The notes under the pieces: generated by a model
Databases searched by the model: none
Told to the model about the DNA's origin: nothing
What the model saw: the letters and a program-made list of their open reading frames with translations, nothing else
Shown here: one piece after another, positions 1-6,283 of the stretch
Layout of the letters: each line of letters starts with the position of its first letter
Numbering within the stretch: position 1 is the first letter of the stretch
Translations under genes and position numbers: made by a program
Source of the DNA: an uncultured Collinsella sp.
Lineage (GTDB): Bacteria; Actinomycetota; Coriobacteriia; Coriobacteriales; Coriobacteriaceae
NCBI GenBank assembly: GCA_900761995.1
Contig: CAAFEY010000111.1
Span: 1-19,145 of the forward strand
Direction: 5' to 3'
DNA length: 19,145 nt

Positions 1-882
1 CCACTCAAAGCACAGCGCGGTGGTCGCCTGGGCCACATTGAGACTCTCGGTCATGCCGCGCTGGGGAAGCTTGGTCAAAAAGTCGCATTTCTCGAGCACC
101 AGGCGCGAGATGCCGTCGCCCTCGGAGCCCATGACGAGCGCCACGCGGCCCTCGAAGGGAGCATCCCAGCAACTGCCTTCGGCGTGCTCGGAGGCACCGC
201 CCACCCAAAAGCCAGCGGCCTTGAGGTCGTCGAGTGCACGGGCGATATTGGGAACCTGCGCGATAGGCAGATGCATGACGGCACCGGCTGAGGTCTTGTA
301 GCTGCCCACGGTCACGCCGGCGGCACGCTTATTGGCAATGACGACGCCCGCCGCGCCCACAACCTCGGCAGAGCGCACGATGGCACCAAAGTTGCCATCG
401 TCGGTCACATGGTCGAGCACGACGACGAGCGCCGGGCCCTCGCCTGCGCGGTCGAGGATATCGGCGACATCGGCATAGGGGAAGTTGCCAACCTCGAGCG
501 CAATACCCTGGTGAGCGCCATGGCTCGACAGCACATCGAGCTGCGCGCGCGGCACATACTTAATGCGGACACCCGCGGCGTTGAGGTCATCGACCAGACG
601 AGACAAAGCAGCATCGCGCTCCCCGCCCTCGGCGATGAGCGCGCACTTGATGGGAAAACCAGTGCGCAGCGCCTCGGCGGCAGCACGACGACCTTCGATA
701 AACTCGCCCTTGGGAGCCTGGACAGTGTCGCGGTTACGATCTCGCTGCGGACGCGCAGCCTGGGCTTGGGAGCGCTCGCGCTGGCCCTTGGAAGCGGCAG
801 CGCGGTCATTGCGGCGAATCGGGCGCGAGCCAGAAGCAGCCTGTTTGCCACCACGAGGCGCACGCTTGCGATTGTCGGCCAT
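1..882 (-). CDS. rlmB: TrmH/SpoU-family 23S rRNA 2'-O-ribose methyltransferase, C-terminus cut by window edge
   Basis: SAM-dependent SPOUT methyltransferase; RlmB methylates the ribose of a conserved G in the 23S rRNA peptidyl-transferase region. The 294 visible residues begin with a basic, Ala/Gln/Arg-rich extension of about 60 residues. The substrate-binding domain follows (starting near GEFIEGRRAAAEAL). The C-terminal half is the knotted SpoU domain, with LDHVTDDGNFGAIVRSAE, then LVMGSEGDGISRLV, then the signature ESLNVAQATTALCFEW at the window edge; probably only a few residues are missing. The ATG at 882 is fixed by an AGGAGG at 890-895, seven bases away. It is the last gene of the disA-ispD-ispF-cysS run, separated from cysS by 166 bases that hold a structured element (925-1026). 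No own promoter is evident. Family assignment is firm; RlmB rather than another TrmH paralogue is inferred from length and position after cysS. Confidence 0.92.
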   Translation of the reverse strand, partial: MADNRKRAPRGGKQAASGSRPIRRNDRAAASKGQRERSQAQAARPQRDRNRDTVQAPKGEFIEGRRAAAEALRTGFPIKCALIAEGGERDAALSRLVDDLNAAGVRIKYVPRAQLDVLSSHGAHQGIALEVGNFPYADVADILDRAGEGPALVVVLDHVTDDGNFGAIVRSAEVVGAAGVVIANKRAAGVTVGSYKTSAGAVMHLPIAQVPNIARALDDLKAAGFWVGGASEHAEGSCWDAPFEGRVALVMGSEGDGISRLVLEKCDFLTKLPQRGMTESLNVAQATTALCFEW

Positions 883-924
883 AAAGCGACCTCCTAAATA
901 CAACTATCAAACGAAACAAATAGA

Positions 925-1026
925 CCGACCGCCCGAGGTGCGGCAGATTGCCTTGAAAGAGGAGGGCATAGACCTTGAGGTCTGCCCGACGATTGAAAGA
1001 CAAGGTGCCGTGGCTCGGGCGGTCGG
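925..1026. repeat. ~100-bp nested inverted-repeat element between cysS and rlmB
   Basis: The outer arms CCGACCGCCCGAG (925-937) and CTCGGGCGGTCGG (1014-1026) are perfect 13-bp complements. Inside them, CGGCA/TGCCG and CCTTG/CAAGG can pair. The centre is a compact hairpin, GGGC (964-967), AGACC (970-974), TTGA loop, GGTCT (979-983), GCCC (984-987). Read on the minus strand, the element lies 22 nt after the cysS stop, is followed by a U-rich stretch, and ends about 42 nt before the rlmB start. It could be a large terminator, a structured mRNA spacer, or a MITE/REP-like repeat. No known riboswitch signature is recognised. Confidence 0.6.
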
Positions 1027-1048
1027 GTGCTTGGGAAACCCGCAGGGA

Positions 1049-2515
1049 TTAGAGAGTCTTAATACGGGTACCGGCGGCAGTATCCTCGATCGTCAGGCCC
1101 AGGTCCTTGAGCTGGTCGCGGATGGCGTCGGCCAGATCCCAGTTCTTGGCGGCGCGGGCCTCGGCGCGGGCCTCGAGAATCTTGGCAGCGGCCTCGTCCA
1201 CGTCGTCGCCCGTGTAGGCGACCAGGCCGGCGGCAACGCCCAGCAGGCCCAGCGGCAGCTCGACCTTGGGCTCGGGAAGCTCAACGCCAAATGTGTCGAG
1301 CAGCTCAACCAGCGTATCGGCGGCAGCAAGCGCAGCGGCCTTGTCGGCAGCATCGCCCGCCTGCTCCAGGTACTGGTTGCACTCGGTCACAAAGCCAAAG
1401 ACAGCACCCATGGCACCGGCAGTGTTAAAGTCGTCGTCCATGCACTCCTTAAAGGTGGCACGGGTCTCGGCGGCCTTGGCGGCAAACGCCTCGGATGCTG
1501 CCTCATCGGCATCGGCCGTCGCATGGTTCGCGGCCCAGCGCAGGTTCTCGACCGTACCGGCGATACGCGTGAGCGAGTTCTCGGCACCCTCCAGGCGCTC
1601 CCAAGAAAAGTCGAGCGGCGAGCGATAGCTCGTCTGCAGCATCAGCAGGCGCAGGGCAGCAGCGGAGTGCTGCTCGAGGACCTCGGCCAGCGTAAAGAAG
1701 TTTCCGAGCGACTTGGACATCTTCTCGCCGTCGACCAGCAGCATGCCCGTGTGCATCCAGGTGTTGGAGAAGCCCTGGTGCCAGGCGCAGGTGGCCTGGG
1801 CGCACTCGTTCTCGTGATGCGGGAAGGCAAGGTCGGAGCCGCCGCCGTGGATGTCGATCGGGGTGCCCAGGTAGCGATGCACCATGGCGGCGCACTCGGT
1901 GTGCCAACCGGGACGGCCCTCGCCCCAGGGGCTCGGCCAGCTGGGCTCGCCGGGCTTGGCGGCCTTCCACAGGGCAAAGTCGAGCGGGTCGTTCTTGTCC
2001 TCGTTCTCCTCGATGCGCGCGCCAACCATAAGGTCGTCGATGTTGCGGCCCGAGACCTGACCATAGTTGGGATCGCTGCGCACGGCAAAGTACACATCGC
2101 CGTTATCGGCTGCGTAAGCGTGGCCCTGCTCGATAAGCGTCTTGATCATAGCGATCATGGGGCCGATCTCCTTGGTGGCGCGGGGGCGCACATCGGGATC
2201 GAGCACGTTGGCGGCGCGCATGACGCCGATGAACTTGTCGGAGAACTCCGTCGCGACCTCGGCGGCCGTACGGCCCTGCTCGTTGGCGCGCTTGATGATC
2301 TTGTCGTCGACATCGGTGAGGTTCTGGGCGAACGTGACCTCGTAACCGCTCGCGATGAGCCAGCGGCGAATCACGTCAAAGCTGATGAACGTGCGGGCGT
2401 TGCCGATATGGATGTTGTCGTAGACCGTGGGGCCGCACACGTACATGCGAACCTTGCCGGACTCGATGGGCTGGAACTCTTCCTTTTTATGGGTAGCGCT
2501 GTTGTAGATACGCAT
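1049..2515 (-). CDS. cysS: Cysteinyl-tRNA synthetase
   Basis: Class I aminoacyl-tRNA synthetase that charges tRNA-Cys with cysteine in the cytoplasm. At 488 residues it is close to the 461 of E. coli. The catalytic Rossmann fold opens with MYVCGPTVYDNIHIGNAR, containing the HIGH-type motif HIGN (36-39). The zinc site expected for CysRS is complete: C27, C208 (in WHTEC), H233 and E237 (in FPHHENEC). The KMSKS loop is at 265-269. The rest is the helical anticodon-binding region. The ATG at 2515 has AAGGAG a few bases upstream, overlapping the ispF stop; only three bases separate the two genes, so they are almost certainly co-transcribed and translationally coupled. Neighbours match the ispD-ispF-...-cysS-rlmB order of Firmicutes, but without mrnC between cysS and rlmB. 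Confidence 0.97.
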   Translation of the reverse strand: MRIYNSATHKKEEFQPIESGKVRMYVCGPTVYDNIHIGNARTFISFDVIRRWLIASGYEVTFAQNLTDVDDKIIKRANEQGRTAAEVATEFSDKFIGVMRAANVLDPDVRPRATKEIGPMIAMIKTLIEQGHAYAADNGDVYFAVRSDPNYGQVSGRNIDDLMVGARIEENEDKNDPLDFALWKAAKPGEPSWPSPWGEGRPGWHTECAAMVHRYLGTPIDIHGGGSDLAFPHHENECAQATCAWHQGFSNTWMHTGMLLVDGEKMSKSLGNFFTLAEVLEQHSAAALRLLMLQTSYRSPLDFSWERLEGAENSLTRIAGTVENLRWAANHATADADEAASEAFAAKAAETRATFKECMDDDFNTAGAMGAVFGFVTECNQYLEQAGDAADKAAALAAADTLVELLDTFGVELPEPKVELPLGLLGVAAGLVAYTGDDVDEAAAKILEARAEARAAKNWDLADAIRDQLKDLGLTIEDTAAGTRIKTL

Positions 2516-2518
2516 TCG

Positions 2519-3013
2519 TTACTCCTTAACGGTTTTCTGTAGCAGGCAGACGGCCCAGGCGCCAATTCCCTCGCCTTGGCCTTCCCAACCGAGCTTTTCG
2601 GTCGTAGTGGCGGCGACGCCCACGTTTTCGACGTCGACGCCCAGGGCATGGGCAAGGTTGGCGCGCATGGCATCGCGGTGCGGGGTGATCTTGGGTTGCT
2701 GACAGGCAATGGTGCAATCGGCATCGACAAACTCAAAGCCCAGCTCGCGCGCGTAGTCCATCACGCGAGCGAGCAGCACCATCGAATCGGCACCCTCATA
2801 GGCGGGGTCGGTATCGGGGAATAGCTTGCCGATGTCTCCCCCGCGGCAGGCGCCCAGAATGGCGTCGGCCAAGGCGTGCGCGAGCACATCGGCATCCGAG
2901 TGGCCCAGCAGGCCGCGCTCGTAGGGAATGTCAACACCGCCGATGATACATCGACGCCCCTCCACCAGACGGTGGACGTCGTAGCCATGGCCAATGCGCA
3001 GGTTACTGAACAT
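2519..3013 (-). CDS. ispF: 2-C-methyl-D-erythritol 2,4-cyclodiphosphate synthase
   Basis: Fifth step of the MEP isoprenoid pathway: converts CDP-methylerythritol 2-phosphate to the cyclic 2,4-diphosphate with release of CMP, as a trimeric zinc enzyme. The 164 residues start MFSNLRIGHGYDVHRL, with metal ligands D12 and H14; the third ligand is H46 in GHSDADVLAHAL. The CDP-binding part shows DADCTIACQQPKI and the family motif ATTTEKLG near 135-142. The ATG at 3013 fits the usual IspF N-terminus; an upstream in-frame ATG at 3046 would add 11 residues with no family match. The start overlaps the end of ispD by 11 bases, so the pair is translationally coupled. The two genes are separate here, unlike the IspDF fusions of some proteobacteria. 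Confidence 0.96.
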   Translation of the reverse strand: MFSNLRIGHGYDVHRLVEGRRCIIGGVDIPYERGLLGHSDADVLAHALADAILGACRGGDIGKLFPDTDPAYEGADSMVLLARVMDYARELGFEFVDADCTIACQQPKITPHRDAMRANLAHALGVDVENVGVAATTTEKLGWEGQGEGIGAWAVCLLQKTVKE

Positions 3014-3731
3014 GGGGAAGGTCCTCTCCCTCGGCCATACGGCCAAGCAGAATCGCGGTTACGGGACGAAGGTCCTCGGGCACCGTCACCTTTAGGTTGT
3101 CGCGTGGGCTCTGGACGCAGCGGACGCGCCCACCCATGCGCTCGACCAGTGACGAATCGTCCGTGCCGATAAAGCCCTCGGCAATCGCCGCGGCATGGGC
3201 GCGCTTCATGGCGTCGACACTAAAAATCTGCGGCGTCTGCGCGGCCCAGTACAGCTCGCGCGGCGGCGTCTCGACGATGTTGTCGCCATCGACGATCTTG
3301 AGCGTATCGATCGCGGGCTGACCGCACACGACACCGTCGAGGGCACGGTCGCTCACGAGCACGTCGATAGCGTGGTCGATAGCCTCGGTCGTAATGAGCG
3401 GACGGGCGCCATCGTGGATGGCGACATATTCGAAACCCGCCGGCACCGCGTGCACGCCGGCGCGGGTGGAATCCTGGCGGGTCTCGCCGGCATCGGCAAA
3501 GCTGATGGGCGTGCTATACGAATACGGGCTGATGGCCAGGCGGCGCATCTCGGCACGACGCTCGGCAGGGCAAACCACGACGATGTGGCCGACCTTATTG
3601 CTACGGTCAAATGCGCGGATGGACCAGCTCATAAGCGGACGGCCCGCTACACTGACGAGCTGCTTACCACCGGGGTTACCAAAGCGCTGGCCGCTGCCAC
3701 CGGCAACGACCACGGCGCATACGGGCGCCAT
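3003..3731 (-). CDS. ispD: 2-C-methyl-D-erythritol 4-phosphate cytidylyltransferase
   Basis: Third step of the MEP pathway: transfers CMP from CTP to methylerythritol 4-phosphate. The 242-residue protein is a glycosyltransferase-A-like nucleotidyltransferase. The N-terminal CTP-binding loop reads VVVAGGSGQRFGNPGGKQL, with the conserved R15 and K23. Further family segments are HDGARPLIT, GQPAIDTLKIVD, the AAQTPQIF block and TDDSSLVE. The start is the ATG at 3731, whose A is shared with the disA stop (TAATG), a classic coupled junction. The same reading frame is open further upstream to 4181, but that part only shadows disA. The end overlaps ispF by 11 bases. Confidence 0.96.
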   Translation of the reverse strand: MAPVCAVVVAGGSGQRFGNPGGKQLVSVAGRPLMSWSIRAFDRSNKVGHIVVVCPAERRAEMRRLAISPYSYSTPISFADAGETRQDSTRAGVHAVPAGFEYVAIHDGARPLITTEAIDHAIDVLVSDRALDGVVCGQPAIDTLKIVDGDNIVETPPRELYWAAQTPQIFSVDAMKRAHAAAIAEGFIGTDDSSLVERMGGRVRCVQSPRDNLKVTVPEDLRPVTAILLGRMAEGEDLPHVQ

Positions 3732-4798
3732 TATGCGTTCCCCTGTTTGGTGCCCTTCATGCGGTACAGGGAATCCGCAAGAATGGCAGGGTTGTTGACG
3801 CCAAAGTCGCCCAGGCGCTCCGGATCCTCGCTGATGTCGTCCATGAGCTCCTGCAGCGATCCATACTCGTCGACGATTTTCTCGGCCACGCCGTCGCGCA
3901 CGACGGACACGCGCGAAAGCGTGCGCAGGCCCAGCGGTGTCATGACGGAGTCCTCGTCCAGGTCGTCGTAACCCAGAACCGCCGCCACGTGCTGCGGGTC
4001 GGACAGGTCCTTGGGCGTCATACGGCTCAGGTTGGCGCGAATCTTCTCGGCATTGGCCTCGGAGGAATCGCTCGCATAGTCGCGAATCATCAGGTCGTAC
4101 TCGGTATCCATGCTGGAGCCGGCGAGCTGCTCGAGCTGCATCTGCACGAGCTTGCCCTGGTTGCCCAGCTTGACAATGCAATCCTTAAGTTCGGTCTTTG
4201 CCTGCTGCATGATCTCGAAGCTCGAGAAGATACCGGTAATGTCGGCGAGCGTAACGTAGTCGTCGAGCTCGAGGGCCGTCAGGCGCAGCAGGGAGCGGTC
4301 GAGCGACTGACGGGTAGTCTGGAGCGTGGCGACGAGCTGGTTGACCGAGCTCATGATGGTGGTGACGGGCTGGATCTCGTAGCTCTTGCCGTGAACGTAC
4401 ACGTTGACGACGGCACGACGGGCCGAGACCGAGATCACGATGGCATCCGTGAGCACCGACATGCGGGCGGCGGTGCGGTGACGCATGCCCGTCTCACTCG
4501 TGGCAAGCGAGGGATCGGGATTGAGGTGGAAGTTGGCGCGCAGGATCTGGGTGAGGTCGCCGTCGATGACGATGGCGCCGTCCATCTTGGAAAGCTCGAA
4601 CAGGCGGTTCGAGGTAAACGAAATGTTGAGAGGGAAGCCGTCGTTACCAGCAGCGAGCACGTTTTCGGTGTCGCCGACGCAAATAAGAGCGCCCAGGTGA
4701 CCGGCGATGATCATGTCGAGGGCGGTGCGGATCGGCTGGCCAGGTGCCGTCAGGCGGATGGCCTGTTCCATACGCTTTTGCAGCTCGTTCTTATCCAA
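3731..4798 (-). CDS. disA: DNA integrity scanning diadenylate cyclase DisA (c-di-AMP synthase)
   Basis: Condenses two ATP into cyclic di-AMP; in Bacillus the octamer binds branched DNA, which inhibits synthesis. The 355 residues show the N-terminal DAC domain with DGAIVIDGD (DGA 73-75) and GMRHRTAARMS (RHR within 104-110), both catalytic signatures. A long helical middle follows, rich in Q, E and L (about 150-230), and then a C-terminal region that should be helix-hairpin-helix. That region is recognisable (LGLRTLSRV, then GSLQELM), but the second hairpin reads GVNNPA at 333-338 where relatives have a GIGEVR-like turn. The start is TTG at 4796-4798, chosen because GGGAG lies seven bases upstream (4806-4810). 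radA, the usual upstream neighbour, is not here; instead mntP diverges. Probably the first gene of the operon. Confidence 0.95.
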   Translation of the reverse strand: MDKNELQKRMEQAIRLTAPGQPIRTALDMIIAGHLGALICVGDTENVLAAGNDGFPLNISFTSNRLFELSKMDGAIVIDGDLTQILRANFHLNPDPSLATSETGMRHRTAARMSVLTDAIVISVSARRAVVNVYVHGKSYEIQPVTTIMSSVNQLVATLQTTRQSLDRSLLRLTALELDDYVTLADITGIFSSFEIMQQAKTELKDCIVKLGNQGKLVQMQLEQLAGSSMDTEYDLMIRDYASDSSEANAEKIRANLSRMTPKDLSDPQHVAAVLGYDDLDEDSVMTPLGLRTLSRVSVVRDGVAEKIVDEYGSLQELMDDISEDPERLGDFGVNNPAILADSLYRMKGTKQGNA

Positions 4799-4810
4799 GG
4801 CATCGCTCCC

Positions 4811-4957
4811 ATCGTATACGCTCCATAAACGTCAATAAGTTTCTCACGGTTTGCCTCTGTGACGCCCGCAAAATCCGATGCTTACAGAATGAGCGAACAC
4901 AGCTGAGAGCCCCAATCCAAATGAGCTGCTTATGTGGTAGCATCGGGATTCGCATAA
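4811..4957. promoter_or_regulatory. Divergent promoter region between disA and mntP
   Basis: This spacer must carry the start signals for disA (minus) and mntP (plus). I see TATACG on the minus strand just upstream of the disA ribosome-binding site. On the plus strand, CATAAA (4953-4958) has TTATGT 17 bases upstream. Neither pair is close enough to consensus to call a promoter with confidence. No tandem repeats or extra ORFs are apparent. Confidence 0.4.
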
Positions 4958-5101
4958 ATGAGGGAGTAGTCGCGTGATCGGGTTCGCCTCCGGTGGCGCG
5001 GCAAGTCAACACACTGGCCGATGCGGCCTGGCTTGCCTTAATGAACGAGACTCGTGGCTGTGCGCGCAACGCGTACGCCACGGGTCTTTTTTGTTACTCC
5101 C
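4958..5101 (+). ncRNA. Putative yybP-ykoY (Mn2+) riboswitch in the mntP leader
   Basis: The leader carries the hallmarks of the manganese-sensing yybP-ykoY aptamer: GGGAGTAG at 4962-4969, the GTCAACA segment at 5005-5011, and AACGAGAC at 5044-5051. Helices can be drawn: ATGAG (4958-4962) with CTCGT (5051-5055) as P1 (one G-U pair); GTCGCG (4969-4974) with CGCGGC (4997-5002), also one G-U pair; GCAAG (5001-5005) with CTTGC (5031-5035); and a GGCCG/CGGCC hairpin between them. The P1 3' strand is also the 5' strand of the terminator at 5049-5092, so the two folds exclude each other: ligand binding should disrupt the terminator and turn mntP on. A manganese exporter downstream is the expected target. 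Exact ends are uncertain. Confidence 0.85.
5049..5092 (+). terminator. Expression-platform terminator of the mntP riboswitch
   Basis: GACTCGTGGC (5049-5058) pairs with GCCACGGGTC (5077-5086). The stem continues with GTGCGCG against CGCGTAC around a CAA loop, about 17 bp in all with one bulge and few G-U pairs. TTTTTT follows at 5087-5092. It lies over 50 bases before the mntP start and overlaps the aptamer P1 strand, so it is a regulatory rather than a gene-end terminator. Confidence 0.88.
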
Positions 5102-5145
5102 CCAAGAGGTACACGCGGGCCCGCCCGCAGAGAGGGAGCCAGACT

Positions 5146-5724
5146 ATGGGACTCGCAGAGCTCGTACTGCTCGCCGTTGGCCTTTCGATGGATGCCTTTG
5201 CCGTATCCATCTGCAAGGGCCTTGGCATGAAGAAGATCAACCTTAAAGTCGCCGTGGTGCTCGGCCTGTTCTTTGGCGGCTTTCAGGCCGGCATGCCCGT
5301 AATCGGATGGGCGCTTGGCAGTCAATTCATGGGCATCATCGGACCCATCGACCATTGGATCGCCTTTATCCTTTTGGCCTTTATCGGCGGCAAAATGCTG
5401 TGGGAAGCCTTTACCGAGGACGAGAATGAAGGCGACGGCAAGGATACCGAAAAGATTGACCTGGGCGAGTACCTGATCCTCGCCATCGCCACCTCAATCG
5501 ACGCCCTAGCCGTAGGCATCTCATTTGCGGCGCTCTCGGTTGACATCGTTCCCGCTGTATCGCTTATCGGCGTCACAACGTTTATCTTCTCCGTCGCCGG
5601 CGTAGCGATCGGCCACACCTTTGGCGCGCGCTACGAAAAACCTGCCACCATCGTGGGCGGCATCGTGCTCATCCTCATCGGACTTAAGATCTTGCTTGAG
5701 CATCTGGGGATTTTGGCGCTGTAA
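5146..5724 (+). CDS. mntP: Manganese efflux pump MntP
   Basis: Small integral membrane exporter (DUF204/MntP family) that lowers cytoplasmic Mn2+. The 192 residues match the 188 of E. coli and form about six membrane helices. They come as two repeats, each with the family signature: GLSMDAFAVS (D16) in helix 1 and ATSIDALAVG (D119) in the second half. Acidic intramembrane aspartates of this type are needed for transport in the family. A hydrophilic, acidic loop (EDENEGDGKDTEK, about 91-103) separates the halves. The ATG at 5146 is chosen for GAGGGAG seven bases upstream (5132-5138); the open frame extends back into the riboswitch but has no ribosome-binding site there. Expression is probably manganese-induced through the leader. 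It is a monocistronic unit closed by the terminator at 5761. Confidence 0.95.
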   Translation: MGLAELVLLAVGLSMDAFAVSICKGLGMKKINLKVAVVLGLFFGGFQAGMPVIGWALGSQFMGIIGPIDHWIAFILLAFIGGKMLWEAFTEDENEGDGKDTEKIDLGEYLILAIATSIDALAVGISFAALSVDIVPAVSLIGVTTFIFSVAGVAIGHTFGARYEKPATIVGGIVLILIGLKILLEHLGILAL

Positions 5725-5760
5725 CGCCAAACACAATCGCTCAAAACTCAACGCCAGTAC

Positions 5761-5794
5761 AAGGCCTCATGCAAAGTTTTGCATGAGGCCTTTT
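5761..5794 (+). terminator. mntP intrinsic terminator with embedded palindrome
   Basis: AAGGCCTCATGCAA pairs perfectly with TTGCATGAGGCCTT around AGTT, followed by TTTT (5791-5794). The tip of the hairpin contains ATGCA-N6-TGCAT (5769-5784), the same pattern as the two hipBA operator candidates downstream. Confidence 0.85.
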
Positions 5795-5838
5795 CGTGCA
5801 GACTTTTGCATGTCATACTGATATGCAAAAGTCTGCAT
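5769..5838. promoter_or_regulatory. Three phased palindromic operator candidates upstream of hipBA
   Basis: The pattern ATGCA-N6-TGCAT occurs at 5769-5784 and at 5823-5838, and with one mismatch (GTGCA) at 5796-5811. Centres are at 5776.5, 5803.5 and 5830.5, exactly 27 bp apart. The last two copies also form a 15-bp perfect inverted repeat with each other (5797-5811 and 5823-5837, 11-bp spacer). The right-most copy ends 13 bp before the hipB ATG. HipB of E. coli represses its operon through palindromic operators of similar design (short half-sites around a spacer), so autoregulation is the natural reading. No clear -35/-10 pair was identified. Confidence 0.75.
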
Positions 5839-5851
5839 GTTGGAGATCGCC

Positions 5852-6283
5852 ATGGATACCCTTCCCATCACCACACCACGCCAAGCTGGCATCTATGTGC
5901 GTCAGGCACGCGAGTCGCAGGAAATCACCCGTGCGGCCCTCGCTAAAAAAGCCGGCGTTTCGGAGCGCCTGCTCGCATCGCTCGAGCTAGGAGACGCCAC
6001 GGGTATTCGGCTCGACAAGTTACTGACCGTCTTTAACGCACTCGGCATAGGTCTCTTTGCGCAAAGCGATAACGACTCCATCGCATCGCCCTCCGAACAT
6101 CCGACGACGATAGCGGACTTCCCTATCGCGAACTCGAATGCCCTGCCAAAGCCAAGCGTAGGCAGACGACCCGCCCGACAAGGAACGCCATCTTCCTATG
6201 GTGCCCTGCTGGCCCAAATCGCAGCCGAGCAAGGCCTTTCCGACACTTCAGACCTCTCCTTTGGCTGTAAGGTTGTGAAATAA
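5852..6283 (+). CDS. hipB: HipB-like antitoxin / HTH transcriptional repressor
   Basis: Xre/Cro-type DNA-binding antitoxin expected to neutralise HipA and repress the operon. The 143 residues contain a five-helix HTH at about 8-65 (AGIYVRQARESQEITRAALAKKAG, then SERLLASLELG, then LDKLLTVFNALGIGLF). A tail of about 75 residues follows, rich in Ser, Pro and Ala and probably disordered, ending in a possible helix (YGALLAQIAAEQGL). E. coli HipB is only 88 residues, so the tail is unusually long. The start at 5852 has GGAG at 5842-5845; an in-frame ATG at 5837 lies inside an operator palindrome and lacks a ribosome-binding site. The stop abuts the hipA ATG with no gap, so the pair is coupled. Confidence 0.88.
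   Translation: MDTLPITTPRQAGIYVRQARESQEITRAALAKKAGVSERLLASLELGDATGIRLDKLLTVFNALGIGLFAQSDNDSIASPSEHPTTIADFPIANSNALPKPSVGRRPARQGTPSSYGALLAQIAAEQGLSDTSDLSFGCKVVK

Noticed and set aside
806..1003. Small minus-strand open frame (65 residues) between cysS and rlmB
   Set aside because: Overlaps the structured element and the rlmB start in another frame; no ribosome-binding site.
563..2542. 659-residue plus-strand open frame antisense to rlmB and cysS
   Set aside because: Low-complexity Gly/Leu/Val-rich shadow of cysS; no ribosome-binding site, no family motif, and the minus-strand genes are clear.
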